A DNA stretch of 64,000 nt from Ruegeria atlantica (lineage in GTDB: Bacteria > Pseudomonadota > Alphaproteobacteria > Rhodobacterales > Rhodobacteraceae). The stretch covers positions 248,001 through 312,000 of the forward strand of contig NZ_WQFE01000003.1 of assembly GCF_013033965.1 (NCBI RefSeq), written 5' to 3'. The notes below the pieces were generated by a model that saw only the letters and a program-made list of their open reading frames with translations, made no database searches and was not told the origin of the DNA. Both the position numbers and the translations under genes were made by a program. This document shows positions 8,224-17,456 of the stretch, in pieces. Position 1 is the stretch's first letter. Each line of letters begins with the position of its first letter.

Positions 8224-8838
8224 TCAATCGTCTTGAGGAACCAAACCTAACCCCCGCAAATAGATCCCGATACCACTTTCCAGTAGATCCTCTGGTGGAA
8301 ACGGAGAGCTGGCACCGGTATTACGAGCGTAGAGTTCAACGACGCCATGGCTCATGGCCCAGATATGAGCACTGAACATTGACGCGGGCGGGCGTTTTTC
8401 AGGTGGGATATGCTGGGAAAGGTCCGCAGCGGCTTTTTCCAGAACGTTCTTGGCCCGGTTCGCGGCCAGCGCCAATTCCGGCGTTCGGTTCACGGATATC
8501 CCGCTTTCGAACATGGCGATGTAGTGCCCGGGATGCTTGCGGGCAAAAGCCAGGTACGCCCGACCGGTTGCCTCAAACGCTGCAAGCGCTGAGGGTTGTC
8601 CTGTGTCGTAGGCGTATTGCATCAGGTCCGCGAACATATCGAAACCCTGCCGGGCGGCCTCGGCGATCAGGTCCTCACGCCCCTGAAAGTGCCGGTACAC
8701 CGCTGCAGGTGTCACCCCGGCGGTCTTTGCGGCCTCGGACAGTGTAAAGCCAGTCGGCCCTTTTTCTTCGATCAGCGAAAGAGCGGCCTCAATCAGGGCT
8801 TGTTTGAGATTGCCGTGGTGATACCCGCGTTTCGCCAT
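8224..8838 (-). CDS. TetR/AcrR family transcriptional regulator
   Basis: 204-residue repressor-type protein. The N-terminal TetR helix-turn-helix is clear: 'ALIEAALSLIEEKGPTGFTLSEAAKTAGVTPAAVYRHF', with the typical VYRHF recognition helix. The C-terminal ligand domain contains 'AHIWAMSHGVVELYARN', a pattern common in the WHG-type TetR C-domain. ATG 8838 (MAKRGYHHGN) is preferred over an upstream in-frame ATG because TetR proteins begin just before this helix. An inverted repeat lies 30 bp upstream, a likely autoregulatory site. Ligand and targets are unknown. Confidence 0.85.
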   Translation of the reverse strand: MAKRGYHHGNLKQALIEAALSLIEEKGPTGFTLSEAAKTAGVTPAAVYRHFQGREDLIAEAARQGFDMFADLMQYAYDTGQPSALAAFEATGRAYLAFARKHPGHYIAMFESGISVNRTPELALAANRAKNVLEKAAADLSQHIPPEKRPPASMFSAHIWAMSHGVVELYARNTGASSPFPPEDLLESGIGIYLRGLGLVPQDD

Positions 8839-8867
8839 GCCTGTTTCACGAGCCTTTTTTTGTTTAA

Positions 8868-8885
8868 GTCTTATATAACCAAGAC
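8868..8885 (-). promoter_or_regulatory. Candidate TetR operator/promoter
   Basis: Read on the minus strand the segment is GTCTT-GGTTATAT-AAGAC, a 5-bp inverted repeat with 8-bp spacing over an AT-rich TATATAA that could be a -10 element for the TetR gene. Autorepression is the usual arrangement for the family. The site is short, so this is a suggestion only. Confidence 0.4.
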
Positions 8886-8943
8886 ATAATCCACGTATAC
8901 CGGATCGTCCAACCGATGGCAGCAATGGAACGCGAAAATGTCA

Positions 8944-9813
8944 TCACGCGTCCAAAACTTCGGGTCCGCCACAGATCATAGGATCGATCTTGCCAATGGC
9001 TTTCTTGTCCTTCTCGTCATAGTCCAGCGCATGCAGAACGGTTCGGATGGCTGCTATACGAGCGCGTTTTTTGTCGTCCGAGCGAATTATGGTCCAAGGA
9101 CAGATGTCTGTATGACTACGGGTCAGAGTTTCTGCGATCGACTGCGTGTACTCGTCCCATTTGCTGAGTCCTGCAATATCGATTGGGCTGAGTTTCCATT
9201 GCTTTAGCGGGTCTGTTTCACGTGCCAGAAAGCGGTTCAGTTGTTCAGCGCGCCCAACGTTGAGCCAGAATTTGAACAGTTTGATCCCGTCATTCACCAG
9301 TCCGGTTTCTAGGGGCAAAACCTGCCTGAAAAACCGCTCACGTTCTTCGGGTTCGCAAAAGCCAAAGACGTTTTCGACGACACCGCGATTGTACCAACTA
9401 CGGTCGAAGAACACGATTTCACCCGCTGAAGGCAGGTGTTGAATGTAGCGTTGAAAATACCATTGGCTGCGTTCGGTATCTGACGGTTTGCTCAGAGCCA
9501 CGTTGCGGGCGCCACGGGGATTAAGGTTTTCGCGAAAGCGCTTGATTGTACCGCCTTTTCCTGCGGCGTCGCGGCCTTCGAAAATGATCGCAATGCGATC
9601 ACCCGTTTCCCTGACCCAGGATTGCATTTTGACCAGTTCGATCTGCAGCAACTCCATTTCTTTGCCGTAATCCTTACGCTTCATTCGCTCTTCGTAAGGA
9701 TAGGTCGGGTTCAGGATGTCGTCTTTCTTGGCGTTTTCAATGGCAGATCGCACCTCATTTGGTGCGTCCTTGCGGAAGTATTTTTCAATGGAACCTTTGT
9801 CCGAACGGGCCAT
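8944..9813 (-). CDS. ppk2: Polyphosphate kinase 2 (PPK2)
   Basis: 289-residue PPK2-family kinase that transfers phosphate between polyphosphate and nucleoside di- or monophosphates in the cytoplasm. The Walker A-like loop GRDAAGKGG is at residues 80-88, and the Walker B/lid block [13 protein letters not shown] is around 135-147 with Asp137. '[19 protein letters not shown]' is a typical late motif. One-domain length fits class I PPK2. It lies between an alpha/beta hydrolase gene and the TetR gene on the same strand. Confidence 0.9.
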   Translation of the reverse strand: MARSDKGSIEKYFRKDAPNEVRSAIENAKKDDILNPTYPYEERMKRKDYGKEMELLQIELVKMQSWVRETGDRIAIIFEGRDAAGKGGTIKRFRENLNPRGARNVALSKPSDTERSQWYFQRYIQHLPSAGEIVFFDRSWYNRGVVENVFGFCEPEERERFFRQVLPLETGLVNDGIKLFKFWLNVGRAEQLNRFLARETDPLKQWKLSPIDIAGLSKWDEYTQSIAETLTRSHTDICPWTIIRSDDKKRARIAAIRTVLHALDYDEKDKKAIGKIDPMICGGPEVLDA

Positions 9814-9862
9814 TAGTTACCTCGCCATAAAACCCATATCCTACTATGGATTAGCTGGCGGA

Positions 9863-10816
9863 TTAACGCAAACCCGCGCGCTCTGCGGCACGGTCGATTG
9901 CTGATGCAACCTCGGGGGCAGCCACAACCTGTGGCATGTGGCCAATACCCGGAAGCTCGACCAGTTCGGCGTCAGGGATTTGATCGACCAGTTGTTCTGC
10001 ATGCCAGGCAAATTTGACAGTGGTGTCAGCCGTTCCGTGAACGACTTCCGTTGGCACTGAAATCTCGCCATAGCGCGGCTGCAACGCTCGGACTTCGTCC
10101 AGCAGATTGGCGCGCTGCTTGGCATTTGCATGCATCGAGGCGCGCCGCATCGTCAGGCCCGGGCCGAAGTGCTGCGAATATCCTTCGGGTGCGGTCTGAG
10201 GGGCAAAGACTTTGTCCAACGCCTTTTCCACGTACCATTCGGGGACAAACGCGGTGATAAGGGGGAGGGCCAGTGTATTGCCAGCCTCGGTCGACGCCAG
10301 CTGGTTAAAGCCATCCAATGGCGTCTCCCACGGGATTGCGGCCGGTGCAATCAGAACTAGGGCCGAAATGTTTTCGGGCCGGGTGACGGCCCAAGCCAGC
10401 GATACGGACCCGCCATAGCTTTGCCCCGCAACAATGGGCTTTTCAGCTCCCAATTGCGCTGCGGCCTTTTGCAAGATTAACGCTTGCTCCTCAATAGTTT
10501 CCCCGTTTGAGTTGAAGCTGTCGCTATAACCCAAGCCGGGGCGGTCGAACACGATCACACGGAAGTTTTTAGCCAGGATCGGCGCAAGGGCAAAAGTCAT
10601 GTCGCGGGTATTGCCGCTGGACCCATGGATCAGAACCACATCGGGGCCTTCGCCCATGACCACCGCATGTACAGCGACGCCGTCGACCATGACAATCTCG
10701 CCCTCGGGGGGGAAATCAGCCTCGGCCGCAGCCTCGTTCTGTGCTGCGCGCCAGGCGGTCAGCAGGGTTAGGCCCACCAAGACAAGGCCAAGGGATATCA
10801 GAATTTTAACGGCCAA
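9863..10816 (-). CDS. Alpha/beta hydrolase with N-terminal membrane anchor
   Basis: Alpha/beta-hydrolase fold protein. After a single N-terminal hydrophobic helix comes the oxyanion 'LIHGSSGN' segment, the nucleophile elbow GQSYGG, the acidic residue in 'HGTADTTVK' and the catalytic His in 'GIGHMPQ'. It is probably anchored in the inner membrane facing the periplasm. The start is uncertain: the open frame runs into metA, and TTG 10816 overlaps the metA 3' end by 11 nt and has GGAAG just upstream. Substrate unknown; it resembles generic esterases and haloalkane-dehalogenase-like hydrolases. Confidence 0.7.
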   Translation of the reverse strand: MAVKILISLGLVLVGLTLLTAWRAAQNEAAAEADFPPEGEIVMVDGVAVHAVVMGEGPDVVLIHGSSGNTRDMTFALAPILAKNFRVIVFDRPGLGYSDSFNSNGETIEEQALILQKAAAQLGAEKPIVAGQSYGGSVSLAWAVTRPENISALVLIAPAAIPWETPLDGFNQLASTEAGNTLALPLITAFVPEWYVEKALDKVFAPQTAPEGYSQHFGPGLTMRRASMHANAKQRANLLDEVRALQPRYGEISVPTEVVHGTADTTVKFAWHAEQLVDQIPDAELVELPGIGHMPQVVAAPEVASAIDRAAERAGLR

Positions 10817-11723
10817 TGTCTTCCATGTTGAACGGTGTGGACTGGTAAATTTCGTTAATCCAGTTGCCGTAAAGCAAATGCGCATGGCTGCGCCACCGGT
10901 TTTGTGGGGGTTGCGACGGATCATCATCTGGATAGTAATTCATCGGCACATTGATGGGTGTCCCGTTCGAGACATCGCGGTCATATTCCTGCTTCAACGT
11001 ATCGCTGTCATATTCGAAATGGTTGAAGATATAGATCGCGCGGTGCGCGCGGTCTTCGACCAGACAGGGGCCAACCTCGTCGCTGCCCAGCAATGTGATC
11101 AGGCCAGGCGCGTCGTTGATCTCGACCTGCTTCATTTCCGTCCAGCGGCTGACAGGGATCACGCAATCATCTGAAAAACCGCGTAAAAACGGGGAAGCAG
11201 GGGCCAGGTTCTGATGTCGGTAACAACCAAAGGCCTTGGCATCCAGCATGTGCTTTCGAACACTGTGGAAATGGTTGATCATCGCCATCCCGCCCCAGCA
11301 AACGCCAAAGGTTGAGTGGACATTGGTCTGCGTCCATTCAAAGACCTCGGTCATTTCGTCCCAATAGGTGACGTCATCGAACTCAAGATGCTCAATCGGC
11401 GCGCCGGTGATGATCAGGCCATCAAACTTCTGATCCTTCACCTCTTGGAAAGGATGATAAAACTCGGCCATGTGGTCGGCGGCAGTGTTCTTCGTGCGGT
11501 GCTCAGTCATGCGGATCAACGACAGGTCGATCTGTAGCGGAGTCGCACCGATCAGACGCGCGAATTGGTTCTCGGTCTGAATCTTCTTGGGCATCAGATT
11601 CAGCAAACCGATCCGCAAAGGGCGAATATCCTGACGCATTGCCTGATCCGCAGCCATGACCATGACGCCCTCTTTGGTGAGAACGTCGTAAGCGGGCAGG
11701 TCGGAAGGGATCTTGATCGGCAT
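10806..11723 (-). CDS. metA: Homoserine O-acyltransferase MetA/MetAA (acetyl-CoA predicted)
   Basis: First dedicated step of methionine synthesis: acylation of homoserine. The 305-residue protein has the family nucleophile Cys142 (GVCWGG) and the His-Glu pair in 'FNHFEY'. Residue 111 is Glu (GAPIEHLEF). In characterised MetA proteins Gly at this position goes with succinyl-CoA and Glu with acetyl-CoA, so O-acetylhomoserine is the predicted product despite the metA-type sequence. ATG 11723 (MPIKIPSD) fits family N-termini. The gap to the upstream gene is only 39 bp, leaving no room for the SAM-II riboswitch often found before alphaproteobacterial metA. Confidence 0.92.
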   Translation of the reverse strand: MPIKIPSDLPAYDVLTKEGVMVMAADQAMRQDIRPLRIGLLNLMPKKIQTENQFARLIGATPLQIDLSLIRMTEHRTKNTAADHMAEFYHPFQEVKDQKFDGLIITGAPIEHLEFDDVTYWDEMTEVFEWTQTNVHSTFGVCWGGMAMINHFHSVRKHMLDAKAFGCYRHQNLAPASPFLRGFSDDCVIPVSRWTEMKQVEINDAPGLITLLGSDEVGPCLVEDRAHRAIYIFNHFEYDSDTLKQEYDRDVSNGTPINVPMNYYPDDDPSQPPQNRWRSHAHLLYGNWINEIYQSTPFNMEDIGR

Positions 11724-11762
11724 CAGGTGCAAGCCTTTGGAGTTACTGTGTAGAGGCGGTAA

Positions 11763-12635
11763 TTAAGCCCGGTTGGTCCGGGTCTCAAGGGTGCGTTCGA
11801 TCAACTCATCGAAATCACCGGCGTCGCGGACCTTATGCATGTCGTCAGCGGTGACTGTGACACCCCAATTGTCCGCCATAGCCTGATAACGCGGCTGACG
11901 ATGCGCCAGGGCACGCGCATAGGTCCAGCGTATGAATGCGTCGGGATCGACCGCCTCGGGTGCGTAGCCATTTTCTGCGAGGTATTCATCCCAGACTTTG
12001 GTAAGAAACTCTGGCTGGTAGGACATCGGCTTGGGTGCTTTGTCGAAACGGCGGATAAGTTCTGCGGTATGATCCTCATCGCCCTTGATCCAAATCATCA
12101 GGGTTTGCCGCGACAATTCGGACAGGACGTGATCTGCCGGGTCCTCGGGGTCAACCCATTCGCAGATCGATCCGCCGGTATCGCAAATGAAATTTGGGTA
12201 TTGGTACAGACGCTTGGCCCGGTCAATGAAATACTCGGTGTCCAACAGAGAGTGGATTTCGGCCAGGCGGAACTGCTCCTGCCGGCGGCGATACTCTGTC
12301 AGTTCCAACCCGCCCAATTCCGGGTTTCCCGGTTTGCCCAGATACGTGGCGACCGGTGTCAGATTTTCGAATGAAATGTTCGAGCCGATATAGATCGAAT
12401 CCGACAGAAGCAGGTCGCGCAGGAAGGGAACTTTCATCGCTTCGGCTTTGGCATTGTCGATGATGTATTCGCCCATATAGCGGGTACCGATACGGTAATC
12501 GATCGAGTAGTGAAACCAGTCGCCGGAATCGCGCAGCACGTTTGACACATAGGTCTTGCCCAGCCCCGACATGCCGAAGAACAGCACTTTTTTCCGGGCC
12601 GCTTCGCGCCAGTCCTTTGCCGAGCTGTAGATCAT
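11763..12635 (-). CDS. P-loop ATPase/kinase-like protein, unknown function
   Basis: A 290-residue protein with a clear Walker A motif near the N-terminus, 'FFGMSGLGKTYVS'. It is followed by a segment resembling nucleotide/sugar kinases ('WFHYSIDYRIGTRYM') and an acidic patch 'FICDTGGSICEW' that may serve as the Walker B region. No membrane segments or signal peptide are seen. I do not recognise a named family; similar proteins in related bacteria carry only an ATPase label as far as I recall. It is 39 bp upstream of metA on the same strand and may be cotranscribed with it. Confidence 0.65.
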   Translation of the reverse strand: MIYSSAKDWREAARKKVLFFGMSGLGKTYVSNVLRDSGDWFHYSIDYRIGTRYMGEYIIDNAKAEAMKVPFLRDLLLSDSIYIGSNISFENLTPVATYLGKPGNPELGGLELTEYRRRQEQFRLAEIHSLLDTEYFIDRAKRLYQYPNFICDTGGSICEWVDPEDPADHVLSELSRQTLMIWIKGDEDHTAELIRRFDKAPKPMSYQPEFLTKVWDEYLAENGYAPEAVDPDAFIRWTYARALAHRQPRYQAMADNWGVTVTADDMHKVRDAGDFDELIERTLETRTNRA

Positions 12636-12684
12636 TGTCCGCTGTCCCTTTTTCTGACCTAGCTAAAACGGGCAGGGGGCGGCG

Positions 12685-13581
12685 TCAATCACGTGAGCGG
12701 GACCAGTTTAGAATCAATAGCCCGACTGCCAGCACTGCAAAGCCCAGAAAAGCCTGTGGCGGTAAGGCTTCGTCGCGCACCAGCGTGCCCAGAACGATGG
12801 CCACGGGCGGAATGACAAGTGTCACAAGCATCAGATTTCCGGCCCCTGCCATGGCGAGAACGCGGTAGTAGAGCAGATACGCCCCGGCCGTCGCGATCAA
12901 AGCGTAGTAGGCAATGGCCGCCCATGTAATCGCCGGCAGGTCCAAGACAGGAGGGCCGTCAACCATAAGCGATACAGGCAAAATCAGTAGTGTCGAACCG
13001 GTAAGCATGCCTGCAGCGGCGACGATGGGAGACAGACCTGACAGTTTGCTACGGCCCCAGGCACCGGCCAACGCGTAAGAAATGGTGCCCGCGATGATCG
13101 CCAGTTGAGCCGCGCTTTGAAGGTTGAAGGTCGCGAAGTTCTTTAGGCCAATTGCAATTGCAACGCCCAGAAAACCCAAGCCGACGCCCACGCCGCGTGC
13201 AAGGGTCAACCTCTCGTCTTTGAAAAACACTGCTGCGATCAGGACGCCGAAGACGGCAGTTGCAGCATTCAGGATCGAAGTCAGCCCAGTCTCAATGTAA
13301 AGCTGCCCCCACGCCATCAGCGAGAATGGGATGGCATTATTCAACAATCCCATCATCAGAAACGCACCCCAGACGCGCGGACTGGTCGGAACGCTCAGCT
13401 TTTTGACCCAAACTACGATCCAAAGCGCCAGCATTGCCCAGAAAACACGGTGAAGAACCGAGGTCATCACCGGAATCGTGTCCAGTGCGATGCGGATCGA
13501 GATAAAAGAGGCGCCCCAAATGACGCCCAAAAGTGCCAGTTCAGCCCAAGCCCTTGGAGAGAGATGTTTTTGAGGTTCCAT
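12685..13581 (-). CDS. DMT superfamily (EamA) transporter
   Basis: Inner-membrane protein of 298 residues with about ten hydrophobic helices arranged as two EamA repeats (about 15-145 and 155-290). Features include 'GVIWGASFISIRIAL' in the first helix and the second-repeat 'LLYYRVLAMAGAGNLMLVTLVIPPVA'. The family exports amino acids and other small metabolites, but substrate cannot be read from sequence. It stands between the P-loop gene and a porin gene on the same strand. Confidence 0.82.
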   Translation of the reverse strand: MEPQKHLSPRAWAELALLGVIWGASFISIRIALDTIPVMTSVLHRVFWAMLALWIVVWVKKLSVPTSPRVWGAFLMMGLLNNAIPFSLMAWGQLYIETGLTSILNAATAVFGVLIAAVFFKDERLTLARGVGVGLGFLGVAIAIGLKNFATFNLQSAAQLAIIAGTISYALAGAWGRSKLSGLSPIVAAAGMLTGSTLLILPVSLMVDGPPVLDLPAITWAAIAYYALIATAGAYLLYYRVLAMAGAGNLMLVTLVIPPVAIVLGTLVRDEALPPQAFLGFAVLAVGLLILNWSRSRD

Positions 13582-13630
13582 AGCCCGTTCTTACACTCGC
13601 CAAGGCATTGTTCGACCCGAAACTTGCGCA

Positions 13631-13658
13631 AAGAAAAACCCCGCCGAAAGGGCGGGGT
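13631..13658 (-). terminator. Rho-independent terminator of the FadL-like gene
   Basis: ACCCCGCC (13638-13645) and GGCGGGGT (13651-13658) form an 8-bp GC-rich stem with a 5-nt loop. On the minus strand the stem is followed by TTTTTCTTT, so it terminates transcripts of the porin gene that ends at 13682. Confidence 0.85.
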
Positions 13659-13681
13659 CTAGTTGATTTCTCTAGAGGCGT

Positions 13682-14818
13682 TTAGTTCAGAGCGTAAGTG
13701 ATTTGGAACCCAACGCTCCAAGCGCTGTTGCCTGAGAAGTCTGCGGTTTGACCAAATCCGCCGTCAGCAGTTGCGTCACCGATGTCTGTATAGCGGACAC
13801 CGCCCGAAATTTTGGCTTTTTCGAGCGAGTAAGTCCCGCCAAGACCGATACTCCAGAAACCGTCCGTTGGGCCAAGATTGGTAACAGGTTCGCCTTCATC
13901 GGTTTCGTAGCCAAGGGTCACAGCACCAGAGAACTGTTCCGAAAACTGATAGCCGAGACCAAGAGTATATGTGTAAGTGGCGTTATCGTAGTCAACCAAA
14001 GCAGTGGTTGGCGGGTAGTTTGGTGGATTGTAAACCAACTGCGGCCAATCAACCCAACGGATCGAGCCAAACAAGAGTGTTTTGGGTGCAATACCGGTTT
14101 GGAAATCCAGGTTTACGGACTGAGGTGTTTCAATTTCGCTGCTCGTTTCAACGGTGCCGATCAACGTACCACTTTCTGTCTGCGAAAGGTCGTGCGAGAT
14201 CTTAGAGTTGTAGGTCAATGCGACACGCGCGGCGATTTCAGGTTTTTCCCACGCAACGCCAACAACATATCCGAATGCTGTATCTGCATCTGTATCGACA
14301 GAATATCCAAGAGCAGCTGGAACATCTACGTTTGCCTTTACGCGTTGAGCGCGCAAGCCAGCAATCGCGCTGAATCCATTGTCGAATTTGTAACGAAACA
14401 ATGCCGTAATCGCGTCAGTATCTGCTTTTGCGCGCAGCGAACCGACGGTAGTTGGCGACACTGGGTTGATCGAAAGCGGATAGCTTGACGCATACGCAAT
14501 GTCTGCACCAAAAGGTTGGTCGTACATAATCGCAAAGTCGATTTTCTCGGTCAGTGACGTCTTGTAACCAAGATGCGGCGTGAAGAAGTCGTTGGTCACG
14601 TTCCCAGAGTCTACAACTTGTCCCCTTGTCGGACTGGCAGGGTTCGCGTCTAGCAGAGAGCCACTAACACTTGGGTTAGTGTAGCCCAGCCGGAACTGTA
14701 CAACTGATCCTTCTTCGAAAATTAAGTTGATGCCCTGACCACTGCGATCAAGACCGCCCGCATAAGCTCCGGTCGCGCCAACGCATACCGCGCACGCCTG
14801 TAGAAGCGCTTTTTTCAT
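13682..14818 (-). CDS. FadL/OmpP1/TodX-family outer membrane protein
   Basis: 378-residue outer membrane beta-barrel of the hydrophobic-compound porin family. A signal peptide (residues 1-20, ending in AYA) precedes 'GGLDRSGQGINLIFEEGS', an N-terminal hatch segment typical of FadL homologues. The rest alternates short amphipathic strands and Tyr/Phe-rich turns, and the chain ends in 'FQITYALN', consistent with a C-terminal strand with an aromatic residue. Likely substrates are long-chain fatty acids or other hydrophobic molecules. It has its own strong terminator, so it is probably monocistronic. Confidence 0.82.
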   Translation of the reverse strand: MKKALLQACAVCVGATGAYAGGLDRSGQGINLIFEEGSVVQFRLGYTNPSVSGSLLDANPASPTRGQVVDSGNVTNDFFTPHLGYKTSLTEKIDFAIMYDQPFGADIAYASSYPLSINPVSPTTVGSLRAKADTDAITALFRYKFDNGFSAIAGLRAQRVKANVDVPAALGYSVDTDADTAFGYVVGVAWEKPEIAARVALTYNSKISHDLSQTESGTLIGTVETSSEIETPQSVNLDFQTGIAPKTLLFGSIRWVDWPQLVYNPPNYPPTTALVDYDNATYTYTLGLGYQFSEQFSGAVTLGYETDEGEPVTNLGPTDGFWSIGLGGTYSLEKAKISGGVRYTDIGDATADGGFGQTADFSGNSAWSVGFQITYALN

Positions 14819-14900
14819 TAGTTCCTCCCTCTAGGTCTCCTGAAGGTCGGTGCAAATGAATTTTGTGGTGCGGACCGACCTGCATTGTGGTGCTCGATAC

Positions 14901-14926
14901 TTTCTTAAGGTTTACTTTATCGTCAA
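14901..14926 (-). promoter_or_regulatory. Possible sigma-70 promoter for the FadL-like gene
   Basis: On the minus strand TTGACG (complement of 14921-14926) is a good -35 hexamer about 100 bp upstream of the porin start. An AT-rich segment ending near 14901 falls at the right distance for a weak -10. Only the -35 is convincing. Confidence 0.3.
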
Positions 14927-14940
14927 CACGTGACCATGCG

Positions 14941-15846
14941 TTACTTGTGTTGAGTGTCCTGCCGAAGTGTTGCCAAACTGTTACGATTCTCGGCGTGAAC
15001 GTTCATAAATATACCGCAGAAGATCACCGCAGCCCCCAGCAAGGTCCAGTGGTCCAACGGCTCGTGATACAAAACCATGCCGACGACGGCGATTGTCGGC
15101 AGACGCGCAAAGTCAAACGGCACCACCACGGTTGCCGGGGCGATAGCAAGTGCGTTTGTGATGCAGTAATGCGCCAGCAACCCGGCCAGTCCCACCAACA
15201 ACAGAAACGGAGCGGTGTTTGCGGAGGGCAGGGTGATTTGGCCATCGATGCCGGATGCGATCAGCCCTAGTGCGGCTTGCATAACTGTCAGCCAGAACAT
15301 GATACATCCGATGCTGGCAATACGCGTGAGGGACTTCGTCGATATTGTTGTTAAGGCAAAGAAAACAGCGGACAAGGCAGCGGTCAAAACACCCGCGCTG
15401 AGCGGCACGGCACCGGGGCGGGCAACCAGTAAGATCCCTGCAAAACCAATCAGCGCGGACATCATACGCACAGTTGTCAGGCGTTCATTCAACAAGAGCG
15501 GAGACAGCAGGATGACCCATATCGGTTGGGTGAATTCCAGCGCAAACACCTGTGCTAATGGGATGACGCTGACTGCATAAAACCAAAGGTTTTGCCCTGT
15601 GAAATGCAGTACGTTGCGAACCCCATGCAACCCGATCCGATTGGTCGAGACCTGGTGCCATTTTTGCGTCAGCGTCAGGATCAGGGCGACCACGCAGATT
15701 CCAACAAGGCTGCGGTAAAACATGATCTCGAACGTGTCGTGTGTCACGCTCAGTTCACGGCCAGCGATCGCCATAGCCGAAAATGACGCAATTGCGCCCG
15801 TCATCCAGAGCGCGGCTTTGAAAATATTGCTGGGCGAGCGCGTCAA
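14941..15846 (-). CDS. DMT superfamily (EamA/RarD-like) transporter
   Basis: Second EamA-type inner-membrane transporter, 301 residues with about ten hydrophobic helices in two repeats. Characteristic pieces are 'SFSAMAIAGRELS' at the end of helix 1, 'FALEFTQPIWVILLSPLLLNERLT' closing the first repeat, and 'PFDFARLPTIAVVGMVLYHEPLD' in the second. The start is uncertain: the longest frame begins with TTG 15846, while ATG 15804 would begin inside the first helix. Substrate unknown. It is not closely similar to the other EamA gene in this region. Confidence 0.8.
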   Translation of the reverse strand: MTRSPSNIFKAALWMTGAIASFSAMAIAGRELSVTHDTFEIMFYRSLVGICVVALILTLTQKWHQVSTNRIGLHGVRNVLHFTGQNLWFYAVSVIPLAQVFALEFTQPIWVILLSPLLLNERLTTVRMMSALIGFAGILLVARPGAVPLSAGVLTAALSAVFFALTTISTKSLTRIASIGCIMFWLTVMQAALGLIASGIDGQITLPSANTAPFLLLVGLAGLLAHYCITNALAIAPATVVVPFDFARLPTIAVVGMVLYHEPLDHWTLLGAAVIFCGIFMNVHAENRNSLATLRQDTQHK

Positions 15847-15938
15847 CGCGGTACAGGCTCAACACAACCGGGCGTCAGGGCCAACCACTGGCCTGACTCG
15901 TGCAGTTTCAGCGATAAAGGCAAGAGCATGGATTGAGC

Positions 15939-16667
15939 CTATCGGTTGTTGCGGAAAAGATAATCATGCTCGGTCAGAGCAGTTTCCAATTTGTAATCGA
16001 CGGTGCCCAGAAATCCCTGCAGCCGATCCAGGTTCCGGCACTCGATCAACATAAAATCAAAGCGAAACCGGTCGTGATCAACCCCTTTGAGTACATTGAG
16101 TTCCGCCCCTTCGACATCCAGAGACAGCAAGTTTATCCTATCGGGGGCCTGAGCCTCGATGAGAATTTCATTGAGCGGGCGCGCGACCGCACCGAACGAG
16201 AAACTGACCTCGGTTTCTTTCATGTGCAACTGGGCATTTCTTAAATGCTCGTTTCGATCCGCAAGGTCCAGGTCCTGTCCGACGCTGACGCTCATTAGGT
16301 TTGCGTAAACCATCTCAATCAGACGATCGGGAAATCCGAATTCGACGCAGGCATTGCAAAAAACCTTGCTCCGGCTTCCGCGTCTTGAAAAACATTTTAG
16401 GAAGTTATGCGGCGCTGGTTCGATCAGGACGCCCCGCCACCCCCGCTCTTTTTCGAAATGATAGGTATTGGATTGCGTAACGCCGTCATTGGCACCGAGT
16501 TCCACAAAGAAACCGTTGTTGAAATCCAGATAGGGCTCAAGCTTTTGATCCAGAGCGTTCAGCCCATAGTATCTGGTCTTTTGAGGGTTGAGCCGCTTTG
16601 AAACCGAATTTCTGAACCTGTTGAGTATTTTCAAAACGCTCATCCTATCACGTGTCGTCGGCACCAC
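15939..16667 (-). CDS. FkbM-family SAM-dependent methyltransferase
   Basis: 242-residue FkbM-domain methyltransferase. The SAM-binding block is 'FFVELGANDGVTQSNTYHFE' (about residues 53-72), and the central 'INLLSLDVEGAELNVLKG' is the second diagnostic motif. The GTG at 16667 is favoured: AGGA overlapping the upstream stop codon lies 10 bp before it, whereas ATG 16643 has AGG directly abutting it. It starts 12 bp after a second methyltransferase-like gene, so the two form a pair. Such enzymes often O-methylate sugars of surface polysaccharides or lipids; that role is inferred. Confidence 0.8.
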   Translation of the reverse strand: MVPTTRDRMSVLKILNRFRNSVSKRLNPQKTRYYGLNALDQKLEPYLDFNNGFFVELGANDGVTQSNTYHFEKERGWRGVLIEPAPHNFLKCFSRRGSRSKVFCNACVEFGFPDRLIEMVYANLMSVSVGQDLDLADRNEHLRNAQLHMKETEVSFSFGAVARPLNEILIEAQAPDRINLLSLDVEGAELNVLKGVDHDRFRFDFMLIECRNLDRLQGFLGTVDYKLETALTEHDYLFRNNR

Positions 16668-16679
16668 ATCCGTGGTGTC

Positions 16680-17390
16680 CTAACTGTCGTCCGCGCTCAC
16701 AACACCAAGCCCGCCTATAGGGGCCAATGGTTTCTTCCTGGGTAGTTGCCGCGATGGATTGAGATAGACAGATGTGGTCCATGTATAGGAATTGATCGGG
16801 CCAAAGCCGTTAAAATCGCATCTGTTCCAGCCTAAGGCCTCGTCCAGCAAGGTGATGCAGTCCGGGTGCCTGTCCGAATTGTCGAACACGATCATAATCG
16901 GGTCGATCCGTTTCTGTTGAAACTGTTCCCGGACAAACCTGGCGCAGGCGTTGCGATAGCGTCCATCGATGACGATGACATCAGCATTTCGTATCTCATC
17001 GCGTTGAACGTATTGCGTTTCTTCCTGCTCGAAGAAGTAGGTGAAATGCGGCCTGTCGGCGAGTGAGGCAGAAATCTTGTCGAACCAGCCTTTATCATTT
17101 TCGACCGATGCAACCTCTGCACCCGCATTCAGATAGAAGATCGAAGAGTTCCCGCTGCCATATTCCAGAACGCGAACGCCATTCAGGTCGAAACCGTCCA
17201 GATATTCGATGGCCGGATATGTGTACCAGGGGATCTCACGGCCTTCACCATCGCGGCAATCCCAGTTTTCTATGGAATTGTACTGGCCATAGGTCTCACC
17301 CAGAATCCGATAGGTCTTTACCTGCTCCAGTGACGCTTTTGACGCACGTTTCAGGACCTTTCGCAATAACCAGAAATGGGTGTTCGTCAT
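16680..17390 (-). CDS. Methyltransferase-fold protein of unknown substrate
   Basis: 236-residue protein with a recognisable Rossmann-like SAM-binding start, 'VRVLEYGSGNSSIFYL' (about 72-87), followed by an acidic 'ASVENDKGW' at the end of the second strand and 'DVIVIDGRYRNACA' resembling the fourth-strand motif. No second domain is visible. It is the first gene of a two-gene unit with the FkbM methyltransferase. Both are on the opposite strand from surface-sugar gene GT25 some 10 kb away, so no direct pathway link can be claimed. Confidence 0.65.
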   Translation of the reverse strand: MTNTHFWLLRKVLKRASKASLEQVKTYRILGETYGQYNSIENWDCRDGEGREIPWYTYPAIEYLDGFDLNGVRVLEYGSGNSSIFYLNAGAEVASVENDKGWFDKISASLADRPHFTYFFEQEETQYVQRDEIRNADVIVIDGRYRNACARFVREQFQQKRIDPIMIVFDNSDRHPDCITLLDEALGWNRCDFNGFGPINSYTWTTSVYLNPSRQLPRKKPLAPIGGLGVVSADDS

Positions 17391-17456
17391 GAATGGCCTC
17401 TCGCGGATGAATGTGGAAAAAGAGATTCTAAGCGCACAAATGACACAATCTGACGT

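Noticed and set aside
11724..11762. SAM-II riboswitch before metA
   Set aside because: Only 39 bp separate metA from the upstream gene, too short for the pseudoknot of SAM-II.
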